A stretch of 39,893 bases of DNA from Paeniglutamicibacter quisquiliarum. GTDB lineage: Bacteria; Actinomycetota; Actinomycetes; Actinomycetales; Micrococcaceae. The notes under the pieces were generated by a model. It saw only the letters and a list, made by a program, of their open reading frames with translations. It did no database searches and was not told the origin of the DNA. A program made the position numbers and the translations under genes. Of this stretch, positions 15,323 to 24,323 are shown piece after piece. Location of the stretch: contig NZ_JAHRED010000016.1 of NCBI RefSeq assembly GCF_019084045.1, positions 1 through 39,893 of the forward strand. The letters run 5' to 3'. Each line of letters starts with the position of its first letter. The first letter of the stretch is position 1.

Positions 15323-17917
15323 CTAGTACGCTCCACCCACCTCGCGGAACAGTTGCTCAATGGCTTCCTTGGATGTCGCGCCGGCCAACTTCTTCTCCAG
15401 GCCGTCCCCGGTTTGGCCGGAAAGTTGGATCGCCAGCAGGGCCCCCCCGGTGTCCTTGATGACAATCGAGGCCCGACGGAAGTCACCATCGTGTTCACGG
15501 ACGTACCGGGCCAGGGCCGTCCACTTCGGGGACGTGTCAGCCAATGAGTGGTTGTGCGGGTCCACCAAGTCGATGGCCACCCCGCCTTCGCCATTGTCGT
15601 GGAAGAACAGGAAGTCCGGGTAGAGGTTCTTGGACACTTCTGAGTCCAGGTAGTGCACGGACAGCGCGTGGCTGCCGCCCACGGGGTTCCTGTACCAGCC
15701 CAGCAGCGTGCCGGAGGCCTGCTCGGCTTCAAGGACGCTTTCCTCCCAGCCGGTGAAGGTTTCGGGGAACAGCTTGCTCTCGGGCAGCGCGTAGAGGTGC
15801 CCTGCATACAGCGGCAGGGCCTCGACCAGGCCGGTGTCCTTGTTCAGGATCTCCGTCTTTTGGGAGATGGTCTCGGGCATCCCGAGGGTGCTGACCAATG
15901 CCGATCCGATGGGGGCGAAGATGGTCTCGAATTCCTGGCGTTGCGTCGGTTTCAGGCGTGCCACCGAACCGGCTGTGTTCCGTCGCCAGCACTCCACCCG
16001 CGCGCCGCACTGGGCCTCCAAGGCTTCGCGGGCCTCGCCGGACCGCGCCAGGGCAACGGTCCGCACGACCACTTCATTCCATTCCAAGTCCCCGGCAATG
16101 ACCAAGGAGGTGCTGTACCAGGCCGCGGCGGCATCGGGGAGCCGTCGTTTGGCCTCCTCCAGGAGCTGGCGCAGGTTCTTCTGGCTGGTGGCAGCCGTAC
16201 GCGAGATGGTCCCGGTGTTGGCACCGCTGTGCTGGTAGAACGTGTCCGTTTGAAAGCTCACTTCGAGCATTGATTCGGCAACCTTGTCGATCGCCACACG
16301 GTGCTGGCTGAACACCGAAGCGAGGGTCTCCACGACCACGTCGCGAGATTCCTGGGTGTAGGACGATCCACCGGGGTGCTCAAATCCGGAGTTGTCCAAC
16401 AAGGTGCCCAGGCGCACCAGACGGTTCACGTTCGAGGTGAACCGGCGCACCGGCTTCTGCTCCCGTGTCAATCCGCCGATGGCGTCCCAGACCGCTGCGG
16501 GGACCTCCGGGTTTCGCGTCATGCGCTTGGGATTCAGCTGCACCGGGACCTCGATGTCCGCCGAATCCATGAAGGATTTCACGACCATCGCCACTTCCAC
16601 CTTGTTGAAGTGCGGCAGGTACAGGTCAACGGCGTTGAGGTCGTCGAATTCGGGTTCTTCGATGTTCTTGGCCAGCGGGTTGCGCACCATGCGGCCAATG
16701 AGCTGGGCGATCTGCGTGTGCTCCTGGGCGGTGCGCAGGGACACCATGACCTCGGCGCGGGGGCAGTCCCAGCCGGTGGTCAACGCTTGCTTGAAGATCA
16801 CCGCGCGCAGGTTCCCCGACTGCGAGATCGAGGTGGGGGCAATGTACTGGACCACCCTGGGCATCTGGACGCCGCTGAGCCAGGTGGTGGTTGTGATGGG
16901 TGCGTGATCGCCGAACGAGTGGGCCACGGAATCCGCGTCGTCAAAGGCGTCGGAGGCGTCGGTGAGGGTTTGGACGATTTCGCCGATCTTGGCGTCCGTC
17001 GTCATATCCGGGACCTGGATCGCCAGAAGCGGCACAGGGTAGGACGACGCACCGGTGGCACGGGCCCACTGCTGCCATTGCCGGTCGGAACGGTCCAGGT
17101 CGGCCACGGCCTGGCGAATCAGGGTGTCATCGCTGGGCTGGTCATCCACCGCGTAGCTGACGTTGATGCGCTCCTTGATAAGGCCCGAGGCCCGCACCTT
17201 CTGGACATCGGCCACGACCTGCACCAGGGAACGGCCGGAGGCGCCGCGCATGGCCTCCTCAAATTTCTTGGGCGTTGCCGACAACCCGATGACAATGGGG
17301 GCCGGCGGGTTCACGATTGTGCGGAACGTGTCGTTGCCTCCCGGCACCTCGATGGTGGCCCCGTCAAGGATGCGGCGCAGAATCGTTGGCCGGCTCCGGT
17401 CCGTGGCTCCCCGGTGGGCCTCGTCGACCAGGATGATGAAGCCGCTGCCGCGCTGCTTGATGGTGTTGCCGATGGTCTCCCATAGCGAATACCTGCGCCC
17501 GTCGCCGGTCTGGATGTGGCGCTTGGCGCCGGTTCCGAGCTTTTGGACGTTTAGGAAGTAGATGAGTCCGGGGCTGAATTCTGCCTGGTCGAAGTCTGAT
17601 TCAACGGTCCGGAGCATGTTCATGTTGATTCGGTCCGAAGAGGCCTGGATCTTCTTGCGGGACTGCTCGTTGAGCTCCGCGTCGTCCGTCAGCCACAGGA
17701 TCGTGGTTTCCGGGCTCGGATCGGCGTCCCCGATTCCGAAGAACAAGCCCTCCAGAACCGCCGAGGCAATCACGGTCTTCCCGGCACCGGTCGGGGCACT
17801 GATGCCGATCGCCGTCTTGCGCTCACTGTTGGAGCGGAGTCTTTGCTTGGCGATGCTGATTTCGTTGAGGGTTTCCCCTACAACGTCGGCCTGGTAGTCG
17901 GCAAGGGTGAATTTCAC
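15323..17917 (-). CDS. res: Type III restriction enzyme Res subunit (DEAD-box helicase-nuclease)
   Basis: Predicted 864-residue ATP-dependent restriction subunit that acts in complex with Mod. Helicase motifs are clear: Walker A APTGAGKT (residues 41-48), DEAH (165-168), SAT (213-215) and motif VI QLIGRMVR (405-412). A C-terminal nuclease-like region carries YPDFLFF followed by VAIDLVDPH; the usual ExK of the PD-(D/E)XK motif is not seen in its standard form. It starts with GTG at 17917, overlapping the mod stop by four bases (GTGA), so it is translationally coupled to mod. Because mod appears frameshifted, Res may lack its DNA-recognition partner. Confidence 0.9.
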   Translation of the reverse strand: MKFTLADYQADVVGETLNEISIAKQRLRSNSERKTAIGISAPTGAGKTVIASAVLEGLFFGIGDADPSPETTILWLTDDAELNEQSRKKIQASSDRINMNMLRTVESDFDQAEFSPGLIYFLNVQKLGTGAKRHIQTGDGRRYSLWETIGNTIKQRGSGFIILVDEAHRGATDRSRPTILRRILDGATIEVPGGNDTFRTIVNPPAPIVIGLSATPKKFEEAMRGASGRSLVQVVADVQKVRASGLIKERINVSYAVDDQPSDDTLIRQAVADLDRSDRQWQQWARATGASSYPVPLLAIQVPDMTTDAKIGEIVQTLTDASDAFDDADSVAHSFGDHAPITTTTWLSGVQMPRVVQYIAPTSISQSGNLRAVIFKQALTTGWDCPRAEVMVSLRTAQEHTQIAQLIGRMVRNPLAKNIEEPEFDDLNAVDLYLPHFNKVEVAMVVKSFMDSADIEVPVQLNPKRMTRNPEVPAAVWDAIGGLTREQKPVRRFTSNVNRLVRLGTLLDNSGFEHPGGSSYTQESRDVVVETLASVFSQHRVAIDKVAESMLEVSFQTDTFYQHSGANTGTISRTAATSQKNLRQLLEEAKRRLPDAAAAWYSTSLVIAGDLEWNEVVVRTVALARSGEAREALEAQCGARVECWRRNTAGSVARLKPTQRQEFETIFAPIGSALVSTLGMPETISQKTEILNKDTGLVEALPLYAGHLYALPESKLFPETFTGWEESVLEAEQASGTLLGWYRNPVGGSHALSVHYLDSEVSKNLYPDFLFFHDNGEGGVAIDLVDPHNHSLADTSPKWTALARYVREHDGDFRRASIVIKDTGGALLAIQLSGQTGDGLEKKLAGATSKEAIEQLFREVGGAY

Positions 17918-19904
17918 GAATCGCTCCGGTTGATCTGGAAGGCGTCAAGGTAGGAGCCGTAGATGGGCTGAACGGTGATCTCGTCCCCGAATGCCTCCCC
18001 GGCAAGGTCGCCCTGCTCGGGAGAATCGGTGATGATGAAAACGTGTTTGACCTGGTTGGGCTTGGTGGCCAACAGCTCGGCCAATTCGGCGGCTTTGCCC
18101 GCATTGAACAGCACAGCCATCGACGACTCTTCGTTCCATTCATAGTCCTGGGTGTCCTCGGTGCGCTGCACCACGGACCCAACCGCGCCAGACTTCAGCC
18201 AGAACAACGGCGCGAGGCTCTCGTACTCCAGAGCTGCGTGAACCCGGCTCTCTTCCAGGTAGGCGAGATCCAGGAACTCCACGTTGGCCGGGAGGCCGTC
18301 GGAGTATGCCGATCCGTCTTGGCGCACCCCGGTCACGACTGTTTCGATGCGCGGCTTGGTGACGTGGTGGAACACGCCCTTCGCTTCGTACTCGGCTGAG
18401 CCTGGCTGATGGCCGGCTTTTCGCAGCGCGGCGTCGTCCTTGGCCGAAAGCTCGTTGTTGGTGACCAAGATGCACTGACGTGTCCCCTGGTCCTCGGCGT
18501 TGAGCCGGATGACGGCCTCGGCGGTTGTTCCCGAGCCGCCGAAGAAGTCGAGCACGATCGAGTCCTTTGGCGCGATCAGGCGAATCCAACGCATCAGAAC
18601 TTCATGGTCTTTCGGGAACGGGAACCGTTTGTCGCGGAACACTGATTGAAGGTGTCGAGAAGAAGCGCGGCGATCTTTGTCGAATATCGACATAGCCACT
18701 TGAAAACCCTGCTCATCGAGATATTTTTTGAGTCGTGGAAGGCGGGTGTTATCCGTATCGAACCAGATATTGCCCTCTTCGATGAGGGCGTCCATAGACT
18801 CGCGGGAGTATGCCCACCCATTGGGATGGCGCATGGTGACTTCGCCAGTTACGGGGTGTAAGAGGTCATACTGGAGGTTCGGCCGCGGGCTGGGGCTTCT
18901 GAGATCGTTTGCGTAGAACACCCGCCCTTGGGCGTCAATGCGGTTGTAGTTGTAGTTCCCATCCCTTTTTGCTGGATGGTCTTTGGGAAGCGATGAGAAC
19001 CACTTCCGGAGCAATGCGGTAGCGGTATCCGGGCCTTGTCCCGATTCATTCCAAGCTTCGGTGCCGGCCGCAAGCACGGTCTCTGCTCCTGGTCGTTCTT
19101 CACGCCACCTGATCCCGGAGGCGGTGGTCGATGCCTCATCCTTGGAGTAGATCAGCATGTAATCGGCGCCGTTTGAAACGTAGCGTGAATCGTTCTTGCG
19201 ACCACCTTGCCAAACCACATCAGAGATAAAGTTGTTGGACCCAAAAATCTCGTCCATGAGCATCCGTAAACGGTGGTGCTCATCGTCCCCGATGGCCACG
19301 ATGATAACCCCGGTCGTCTTCAGGAGTTTCTTGGCCAGCGTCAGCCGGCGTTCCATGAAGCTCAGCCACTTCGAGTGCCTGAAGCTGTCCTGCTCCGCGA
19401 CGTAGTGGTCGTTGTACTGCCACGTCTTGTTGCCGGTGTTATACGGCGGTCGATGTAAATCAAGTCCACCGATTCAGGGTGCGTGTATCCAAGCATTTCG
19501 AGGGCGTGGAAGTTCTCTCCGTTGATCACCACATGGGCAGGATCTTCCGGGTTGCCGGTGCGTACGGAACCCACGGTCTTCAGACCGGGAAAGACCACTT
19601 CACCGAACTGCCGAGCAGCGGTGACGTTCGAGAGCTTCTCTTCGACAACGTTTCCGTGCTCGTCCGCGAGAGTCACAGAGTCGCCGCTGATGGCTCGGAC
19701 CTTGTGGAAGGTGCCGTCGGCTTCGCGGATGGCTGTGCGACCTCGGCGCACCGGCGCCTGGGGCATCCGGATGCCTTCGGGAGAGTGCCGTTCAAAGACG
19801 AGACCGAATTTCTTGGTGGTGCGCTCGAACTCGGCCTTCAACCTTGCTCGGAGCCCTTCGTCCGTCACCTCGTTCAAGTAGACCTCGAACATGCTTTTGG
19901 ACAT
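17914..19904 (-). pseudogene. mod: Type III DNA methyltransferase Mod, frameshifted in the catalytic DPPY motif
   Basis: Predicted beta-type N6-adenine methyltransferase that provides sequence recognition for the type III system. The N-terminal part (from 19904, MSKSMFEVYLNEVTDEG, with AGGAG upstream) runs to SVDLIYID. The frame then breaks at about 19448-19449, where DPPYN should follow: the sequence reads GACCGCCGTATAAC, one C short of GAC CCG CCG TAT AAC. The other frame continues with NTGNKTWQYNDHYV, MERRLTLAKKLL and FFGGSGTTAEAVIRLN (AdoMet motif), and ends at 17914. Restoring one base gives a 663-residue protein, normal for Mod. Either the gene is inactivated or a base was lost in sequencing. 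Confidence 0.85.
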
Positions 19905-20084
19905 GACACTCCTAGAAAATCGCCGCGCGGACGGACACCAGTCTTATTTCTATCAGCAAAAGGTATGGGCACCCATTAAACATTGGGTTGCTGGGGCCAA
20001 TGTCGCAGTATTTAAGCGCGTCGAGTAGGACTTCACTGCACATATTCTGCCCAGTCATGAGCGAACGCAACCTAGGATAAGCGG

Positions 20085-20651
20085 ATGCTACATCTACAAC
20101 TCGATTTGGCCGCCGAGAATGCTATCGACTGGGCACAATACATACCGGCAGTCATCGGGCTTGGTGGTGTCGTAGTTGGTGGGCTGATCACCTTCGGTAT
20201 GCAAGCCTGGGAAAGGCACCTCACCCGGACAGCGAAAATGATGTCAGAGGTGGCCGAGATCGTCGTCCTATCTACCGCCATCAAAGATGGGCTCCAGACC
20301 ATTCACATGCCCGCTGTCGAGTACAAACTTTCCCAGGAACAGAATGATTCGTTTGCGGCCAAAGCGACGAGTGATTGGGCTGAAGCACAAGCAAAGCTCC
20401 TGCGGCTCAGCCTCACCGCTAACAAACACATCAGTGCAGCAGGCAGTCAGCTATTGGAATCACTCAAAACAGCAACGAACTACCTCGATCCACACAGCAG
20501 ACCAGGATTGAGGACTGATTTTGAGCACGGCGATCAGATGCTCAGGAACGTCGAGTTTGAGAAGGAAACACTGATTTCCGTTTCCATGGCACCAATTCTA
20601 CGAAAGCGGCGGACCCTGGCAAGCCGACGCGAAGGAAGACCGGGAGAGTGA
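20085..20651 (+). CDS. Small membrane-anchored protein, unknown function
   Basis: Predicted 188-residue protein with one N-terminal transmembrane segment (about residues 19-38, AVIGLGGVVVGGLITFG). A long helical, probably cytoplasmic region with coiled-coil character follows (AEAQAKLLRLSLTANKH), and the tail is basic. I do not recognise the family. It lies just beyond the start of the type III system on the opposite strand, near two other proteins with the same layout (N-terminal membrane anchor plus soluble domain). The start has only a modest GGATAAGCGG upstream, so it could be slightly misplaced. Confidence 0.6.
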   Translation: MLHLQLDLAAENAIDWAQYIPAVIGLGGVVVGGLITFGMQAWERHLTRTAKMMSEVAEIVVLSTAIKDGLQTIHMPAVEYKLSQEQNDSFAAKATSDWAEAQAKLLRLSLTANKHISAAGSQLLESLKTATNYLDPHSRPGLRTDFEHGDQMLRNVEFEKETLISVSMAPILRKRRTLASRREGRPGE

Positions 20652-20705
20652 TCGGCACACCTACCGAGAACCCGGCCCCATGCCAAAAGCTTGATACTAC
20701 GTGAA

Positions 20706-21338
20706 CTAAGAATTGGCCCTCGCCACCGGACTATCATCTGAGCTACGGCGCCAATCGCGGCCGTCGAGGCGATATGACATGTTGGCCGAAAATCGTGATA
20801 CCGCTCCTTCACTGAGTTCATCCTGTTTGGCGGGCACCGCAATGATTTCATAAGTTTCAGAAAAGGTCGTTCCAGCCAGGATGTGGACGCCTGTGGGTAG
20901 TTCTCTTCGGGACTTCAGTAGTTCGTCGAAGGTGAAGAGTTTAATGACAGCGTCGTGCTTGGAATGGTTTTGAATTCTGACTTGGATGCTTGTCATCATC
21001 ATGTTGGGGTCTGACCCGTGGCCCGCGCCGCCTCGCAGAGCGATGGACACGTTGCTGGCTTCGATGAATTCACCACGAGCTCGTTGCATCAGCGCTTCTG
21101 CTTCTCGTTCGTGTTCAGCGATACGTGTGAGCTCCCGTTCTGCCTGGTCGGAACGAAAACTCCTGACAGCCCATAGAAGCGTCAGGACCGTAGCGACAGC
21201 GCCGAACCATGTCCCTGTCGCGCCAACCCAGTCGGGGGTCCAGTTCTTAAGCACCAACAAAGCGAGGGAGGCACCAAGGGTGAGCCCGCCGAGCCCCCAC
21301 ATTGCCTGGACGAGAAATGAATGTTTTTGTGAGGACAT
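20706..21338 (-). CDS. Two-TM membrane-anchored protein, unknown function
   Basis: Predicted 210-residue protein with two N-terminal transmembrane helices (about residues 12-30 and 40-60). A charged helical linker (SDQAERELTRIAEHEREAEA) follows, then a beta-rich C-terminal domain (TSIQVRIQNHSKHDAVIKLF). This matches the general layout of the protein at 21865-22884, which also has a membrane anchor, a charged helix and a beta-sandwich-like domain. No family is recognised. It is convergent with the 188-residue gene, 54 nt away. The start at 21338 has a poor ribosome-binding site. Confidence 0.65.
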   Translation of the reverse strand: MSSQKHSFLVQAMWGLGGLTLGASLALLVLKNWTPDWVGATGTWFGAVATVLTLLWAVRSFRSDQAERELTRIAEHEREAEALMQRARGEFIEASNVSIALRGGAGHGSDPNMMMTSIQVRIQNHSKHDAVIKLFTFDELLKSRRELPTGVHILAGTTFSETYEIIAVPAKQDELSEGAVSRFSANMSYRLDGRDWRRSSDDSPVARANS

Positions 21339-21365
21339 AGACCCACAATAGCGATCGACTGACTT

Positions 21366-21536
21366 TCAGCCGGCCTTCACCTTCAGCACTTCCCTCCAGT
21401 GCGGCGTGATGTGCGGGCCCATCATCTCCTGGCGTATCTCCCCACGCCGGCCCTGTTTAATGGCGGCCTGGCTCAGTCCGGTGGCCGTCGCGCCGTCCTT
21501 GGGCGGCACGCGACTTCGCAGAGAACCGGGCAGACC
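21366..21536 (-). other. Possible small ORF or C-terminal gene fragment
   Basis: A minus-strand frame between a TAATAA and a TGA encodes up to 56 residues, or 47 from a GTG at 21509. It includes GLSQAAIKQGRRGEIRQEMM and HITPHWREVLKVKAG, which looks protein-like, with regular charge spacing. No ribosome-binding site is clear, so it may be a leftover 3' end of a lost gene. The rest of 21339-21864 shows nothing recognisable. Confidence 0.3.
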
Positions 21537-21864
21537 TTATTAACCCTTCAAGCGACGCTTGATTATGTCGGGTCCTACTGAACGATGAGCTTAATGGACC
21601 ACGCAGGACTGGAACTGGAATCCATCAGCCCAGCAGTGGCAGTGCTCCTTGTTCTCAAGTGGCCCGTAGTATTTGGCGGGGCCACACGTTCAGTTGTTTC
21701 CTGATGATGCCCGGGTAAACGTATGAAAGAGGATAGCCATACGGAGAATAGTGGGTGACGCCTTCGGACTTTCCAAGGCAACCGCACTTCGGTCCGGAGT
21801 TGAGGAACCCAGCCAGCCGATATTGTGAACGTCATGGGGAGATACCCGCAGCGAAAGGGAAAAT

Positions 21865-22884
21865 ATGCCTGATGTGTGGGGAGCGGACTGGTGGGATGCA
21901 TGGCAGGCGTTTGGAACCGTCGGTGCGGTTACGATAGCGATTTTTCTAGCCCTGTTTGAAGGTTTGAGAGCCCGCAGAGCAGAGGCGGCTCTTGCTTCGG
22001 AGCGGAAACAGAGAAAGCAGTCGGACCGGATCAGTACCGCGTCATTGGTATCTGCGTGGATTGAAACAACACACGAACCTTCCGCTGATGGCACGCACTA
22101 TTTGCGACGGGGAACCCTGCACCTTGCCAACGAGAGTAACGAGCCTGTCTTCAATGTCCAGGTATTGGTTGGTATTGGAAGGCCCGTTGTTCAGATTGGA
22201 CCGTTGGCGGTTCCTCACTCAATTCCGGTTCTTCCTTCCCGGCACCATCGTTCCTGGGACATTTCCCTAGGACTGCTAGGTTTTGGAGGAGGCCTGCAGC
22301 TCCCCTCGGACCCGGTTGCAAAACTCGCCTTTACGGATGTCAATGAAGTCCGCTGGAATCGCGACTTTGATGGGAAGCTCGGTGAGCAAAGCGCTGAGGG
22401 AAACGAACCTAAGCCAGACGACACCGAAGGAATGCGTCAGCTTGGCGACCCCACCAATACTTTCAATCCGATTTGGGCCGCTTTGGATTTCCACAACCTC
22501 ATCCGGCGCGAGGAACCGCCGATCACTCGTGCTGAATTATCACCGTTACTTGCGGAAAAGGCCCACGGCTGGGACGTTCTCGATGACGTTATGATTCAGT
22601 CAATGGGTAAAGACCTGGATGATTATGGCATGGCAGCACATGCCTGGTTTCCGGCGCCTCAAGTGGCTTATATCCGGCTCGTCCGTGAAGAAGAGACAAC
22701 GAATCCGTCTCAGGGCGCCGAGGCCATCGAGATTCAGGCTCAGATCATAACGTTGGTCTTTTACGCTGGGATCGGTTGGAAGATCTTTAGTGTTGGCGGC
22801 GGGGTGACAGAACCTAACTGGATAGAGTTTCCTCCCGGAACCATATCTGATGACCCCTGGACCGGTGCTTTTCTGGAGACATAA
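21865..22884 (+). CDS. Membrane-anchored protein with beta-rich domain, unknown function
   Basis: Predicted 339-residue protein with one N-terminal membrane segment (about residues 16-32, GTVGAVTIAIFLALFEG). A charged helix follows (LRARRAEAALASERKQRKQ), then a beta-rich region (TLHLANESNEPVFNVQVLVG) and a long C-terminal domain I cannot assign. The start is supported by GAAAGGG 5 nt upstream. It resembles the 210-residue protein at 20706-21338 in architecture, not obviously in sequence. A 10-bp hairpin follows the stop. Confidence 0.7.
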   Translation: MPDVWGADWWDAWQAFGTVGAVTIAIFLALFEGLRARRAEAALASERKQRKQSDRISTASLVSAWIETTHEPSADGTHYLRRGTLHLANESNEPVFNVQVLVGIGRPVVQIGPLAVPHSIPVLPSRHHRSWDISLGLLGFGGGLQLPSDPVAKLAFTDVNEVRWNRDFDGKLGEQSAEGNEPKPDDTEGMRQLGDPTNTFNPIWAALDFHNLIRREEPPITRAELSPLLAEKAHGWDVLDDVMIQSMGKDLDDYGMAAHAWFPAPQVAYIRLVREEETTNPSQGAEAIEIQAQIITLVFYAGIGWKIFSVGGGVTEPNWIEFPPGTISDDPWTGAFLET

Positions 22885-22896
22885 GAACCTCCAACC

Positions 22897-22926
22897 GGCT
22901 AGGGATGGACGCTTTGATCCCTAGCC
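22897..22926 (+). terminator. Hairpin after the 339-residue membrane protein gene
   Basis: GGCTAGGGAT (22897-22906) and ATCCCTAGCC (22917-22926) are perfectly complementary around a 10-nt loop, 12 nt after the stop codon. There is no T-run. The stretch 22927-23456 contains no convincing gene. Confidence 0.55.
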
Positions 22927-23456
22927 ATGAACAATCCACCCCCAGCGGCTGGATGGTCGACTTTTCATTGTGACAGTTTGACTGAATACAAACGCGGAGC
23001 TGTCAACGGTGGGCTGATGGATTTATATTCGCATCAATGGATCCGATGATGGGATGCTGGCCCGCGTGTCTCCACGCCGAAATCGAAGTGCGGTGAACCG
23101 CCGAATTTCGGGGAAACCAAAATTCTCAACATTGTGTCTCGTGTCCTATTTCTCAAGGCAGGTGAAATCCAACCGTTGATAAGACCCGGGGGAGTGGGTT
23201 TAGCCGGTATTGGTTGTGCGCGGGTCGGTACCGTGGAACAGAATGCCTTGGTGCGGATGTTCGCGTGTGGCAATCCGACGATCGTGATCGACAGCTCCTC
23301 GTCCCGGGGCCCGCCACCGGCCGGCCAACAGGATCTGCCCGGTGGGGCCGCTACAGCCTGGCCACCCCCGGGCATCCCGAAGGGACCATCCCGCAAGCCA
23401 GCGACCTCGTGTGGACGAGTGCCCAACCCCTCCAAAAACCCCGGAAACCTGGGGAT

Positions 23457-23485
23457 TTGATTTTCTCTCGAAGCACTACTATATT
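23457..23485 (+). promoter_or_regulatory. Sigma70-like promoter upstream of the hairpin array
   Basis: TTGATT (23457-23462) and TATATT (23480-23485) are separated by exactly 17 nt. They match the -35 consensus at 4 of 6 and the -10 consensus at 5 of 6 positions. Transcription would start near 23492, some 85 nt before the first array hairpin. Confidence 0.55.
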
Positions 23486-23576
23486 TCTTGGCATGCGGGT
23501 GGGAAGAACGAATTACCCCCCCCAGGTTGAGGAAGCTGCAGTTGCTTCCTTTGGGGAAACCCGCACAGCAGTACCT

Positions 23577-24257
23577 GGCCGTCGGACAGCTTGAGACGGC
23601 CACCGCAGTAATGAAGTACCAGCAGTAAAGCAGTAGCAGCAGTACCCGGCCGTCGGACAGCTTGAGACGGCCACCGCAGTACAGCAGTAGCCGGAGGGCG
23701 TGGTCGTCGGACCGCTTGAGACGACCGCAGCAGTACAGCAGGACCAGCAACCCCGGCAGCAAAGCAGTACAGCAGTAAATGCAGTAAAGCAGTAGCCGGA
23801 CGGCGTGGTCGTCGGACCGCTTGAGACGGCCGCAGCAGTACAGCAGGACCAGCAACCCCGGCAGCAAAGCAGTAAAGCAGTAGCCGGAGCGCGTGGTCGT
23901 CGGACCGCTTGAGACGGCCGCAGCAGTACAGCAGGACCAGCAACCCCGGCACTACAGAAGTACCAGCAGTAAAGCAGTAGCCGGAGCGCGTGGTCGTCGG
24001 ACAGCTTGGGACGGCCGCAGCAGTACAGCAGGACCAGCAACCCCGGCACTACAGAAGTACCAGCAGTACAGCAGTACAGCAGTACCCGGCCGTCGGACAG
24101 CTTGAGACGGTCGCAGCAAAACCGGCAACACCAGCAGTAAATCAGTAAAGCAGTACCCGGAGGGAGTGGTCGCCGGACAGCTTGAGACGACCACAGCAGT
24201 ACCAGCAACACCGGGAAGTACCTGCAGTACCGGGCCGTAGGACAGCTTGAGACGGCC
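23577..24257 (+). repeat. Array of nine 25-nt hairpin repeats with CAGCAGTA-type spacers
   Basis: Units begin at 23577, 23648, 23702, 23807, 23895, 23992, 24088, 24168 and 24233, each 25 nt. Each has a 7-nt left arm (GGCCGTC, GGTCGTC or a close variant), an 11-nt loop (GGACAGCTTGA or GGACCGCTTGA; GGACAGCTTGG in unit 6) and a 7-nt right arm (GACGGCC, GACGACC or GACGGTC). Spacers of 29-80 nt are built from CAGCAGTA and CAGTAAAG words; after units 3-6 they share the word AGCAGGACCAGCAACCCCGG. Unit-to-unit spacing runs from 54 to 105 nt. There is no fixed-length unique spacer, so this is not a CRISPR array. Confidence 0.9.
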
Positions 24258-24281
24258 ACAGCAGTAAAGCAACACCCCATT

Positions 24282-24323
24282 GGGCGGGCTGGTGATGAAT
24301 CCGTTTTCATCACCAGCCCGCCC
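24282..24323 (+). terminator. Strong terminator-like hairpin after the array
   Basis: A perfect 17-bp inverted repeat (24282-24298 with 24307-24323) has an 8-nt AT-rich loop and is followed by CTTTCC. It starts 25 nt after the last array hairpin. Confidence 0.7.

Noticed and set aside
23034-23867. 277-residue minus-strand protein
   Set aside because: Mostly translation of the hairpin array and spacers; Cys/Leu-rich repeats and no ribosome-binding site.
23577-24257. CRISPR array
   Set aside because: Spacers are repetitive and vary from 29 to 80 nt, repeats vary in their stems, and there are no cas genes in the window.
23577-24257. Target array for the ANTAR protein at 38017-38754
   Set aside because: ANTAR targets are paired hairpins with six-base loops; these loops are 11 nt and the gene is about 14 kb away.
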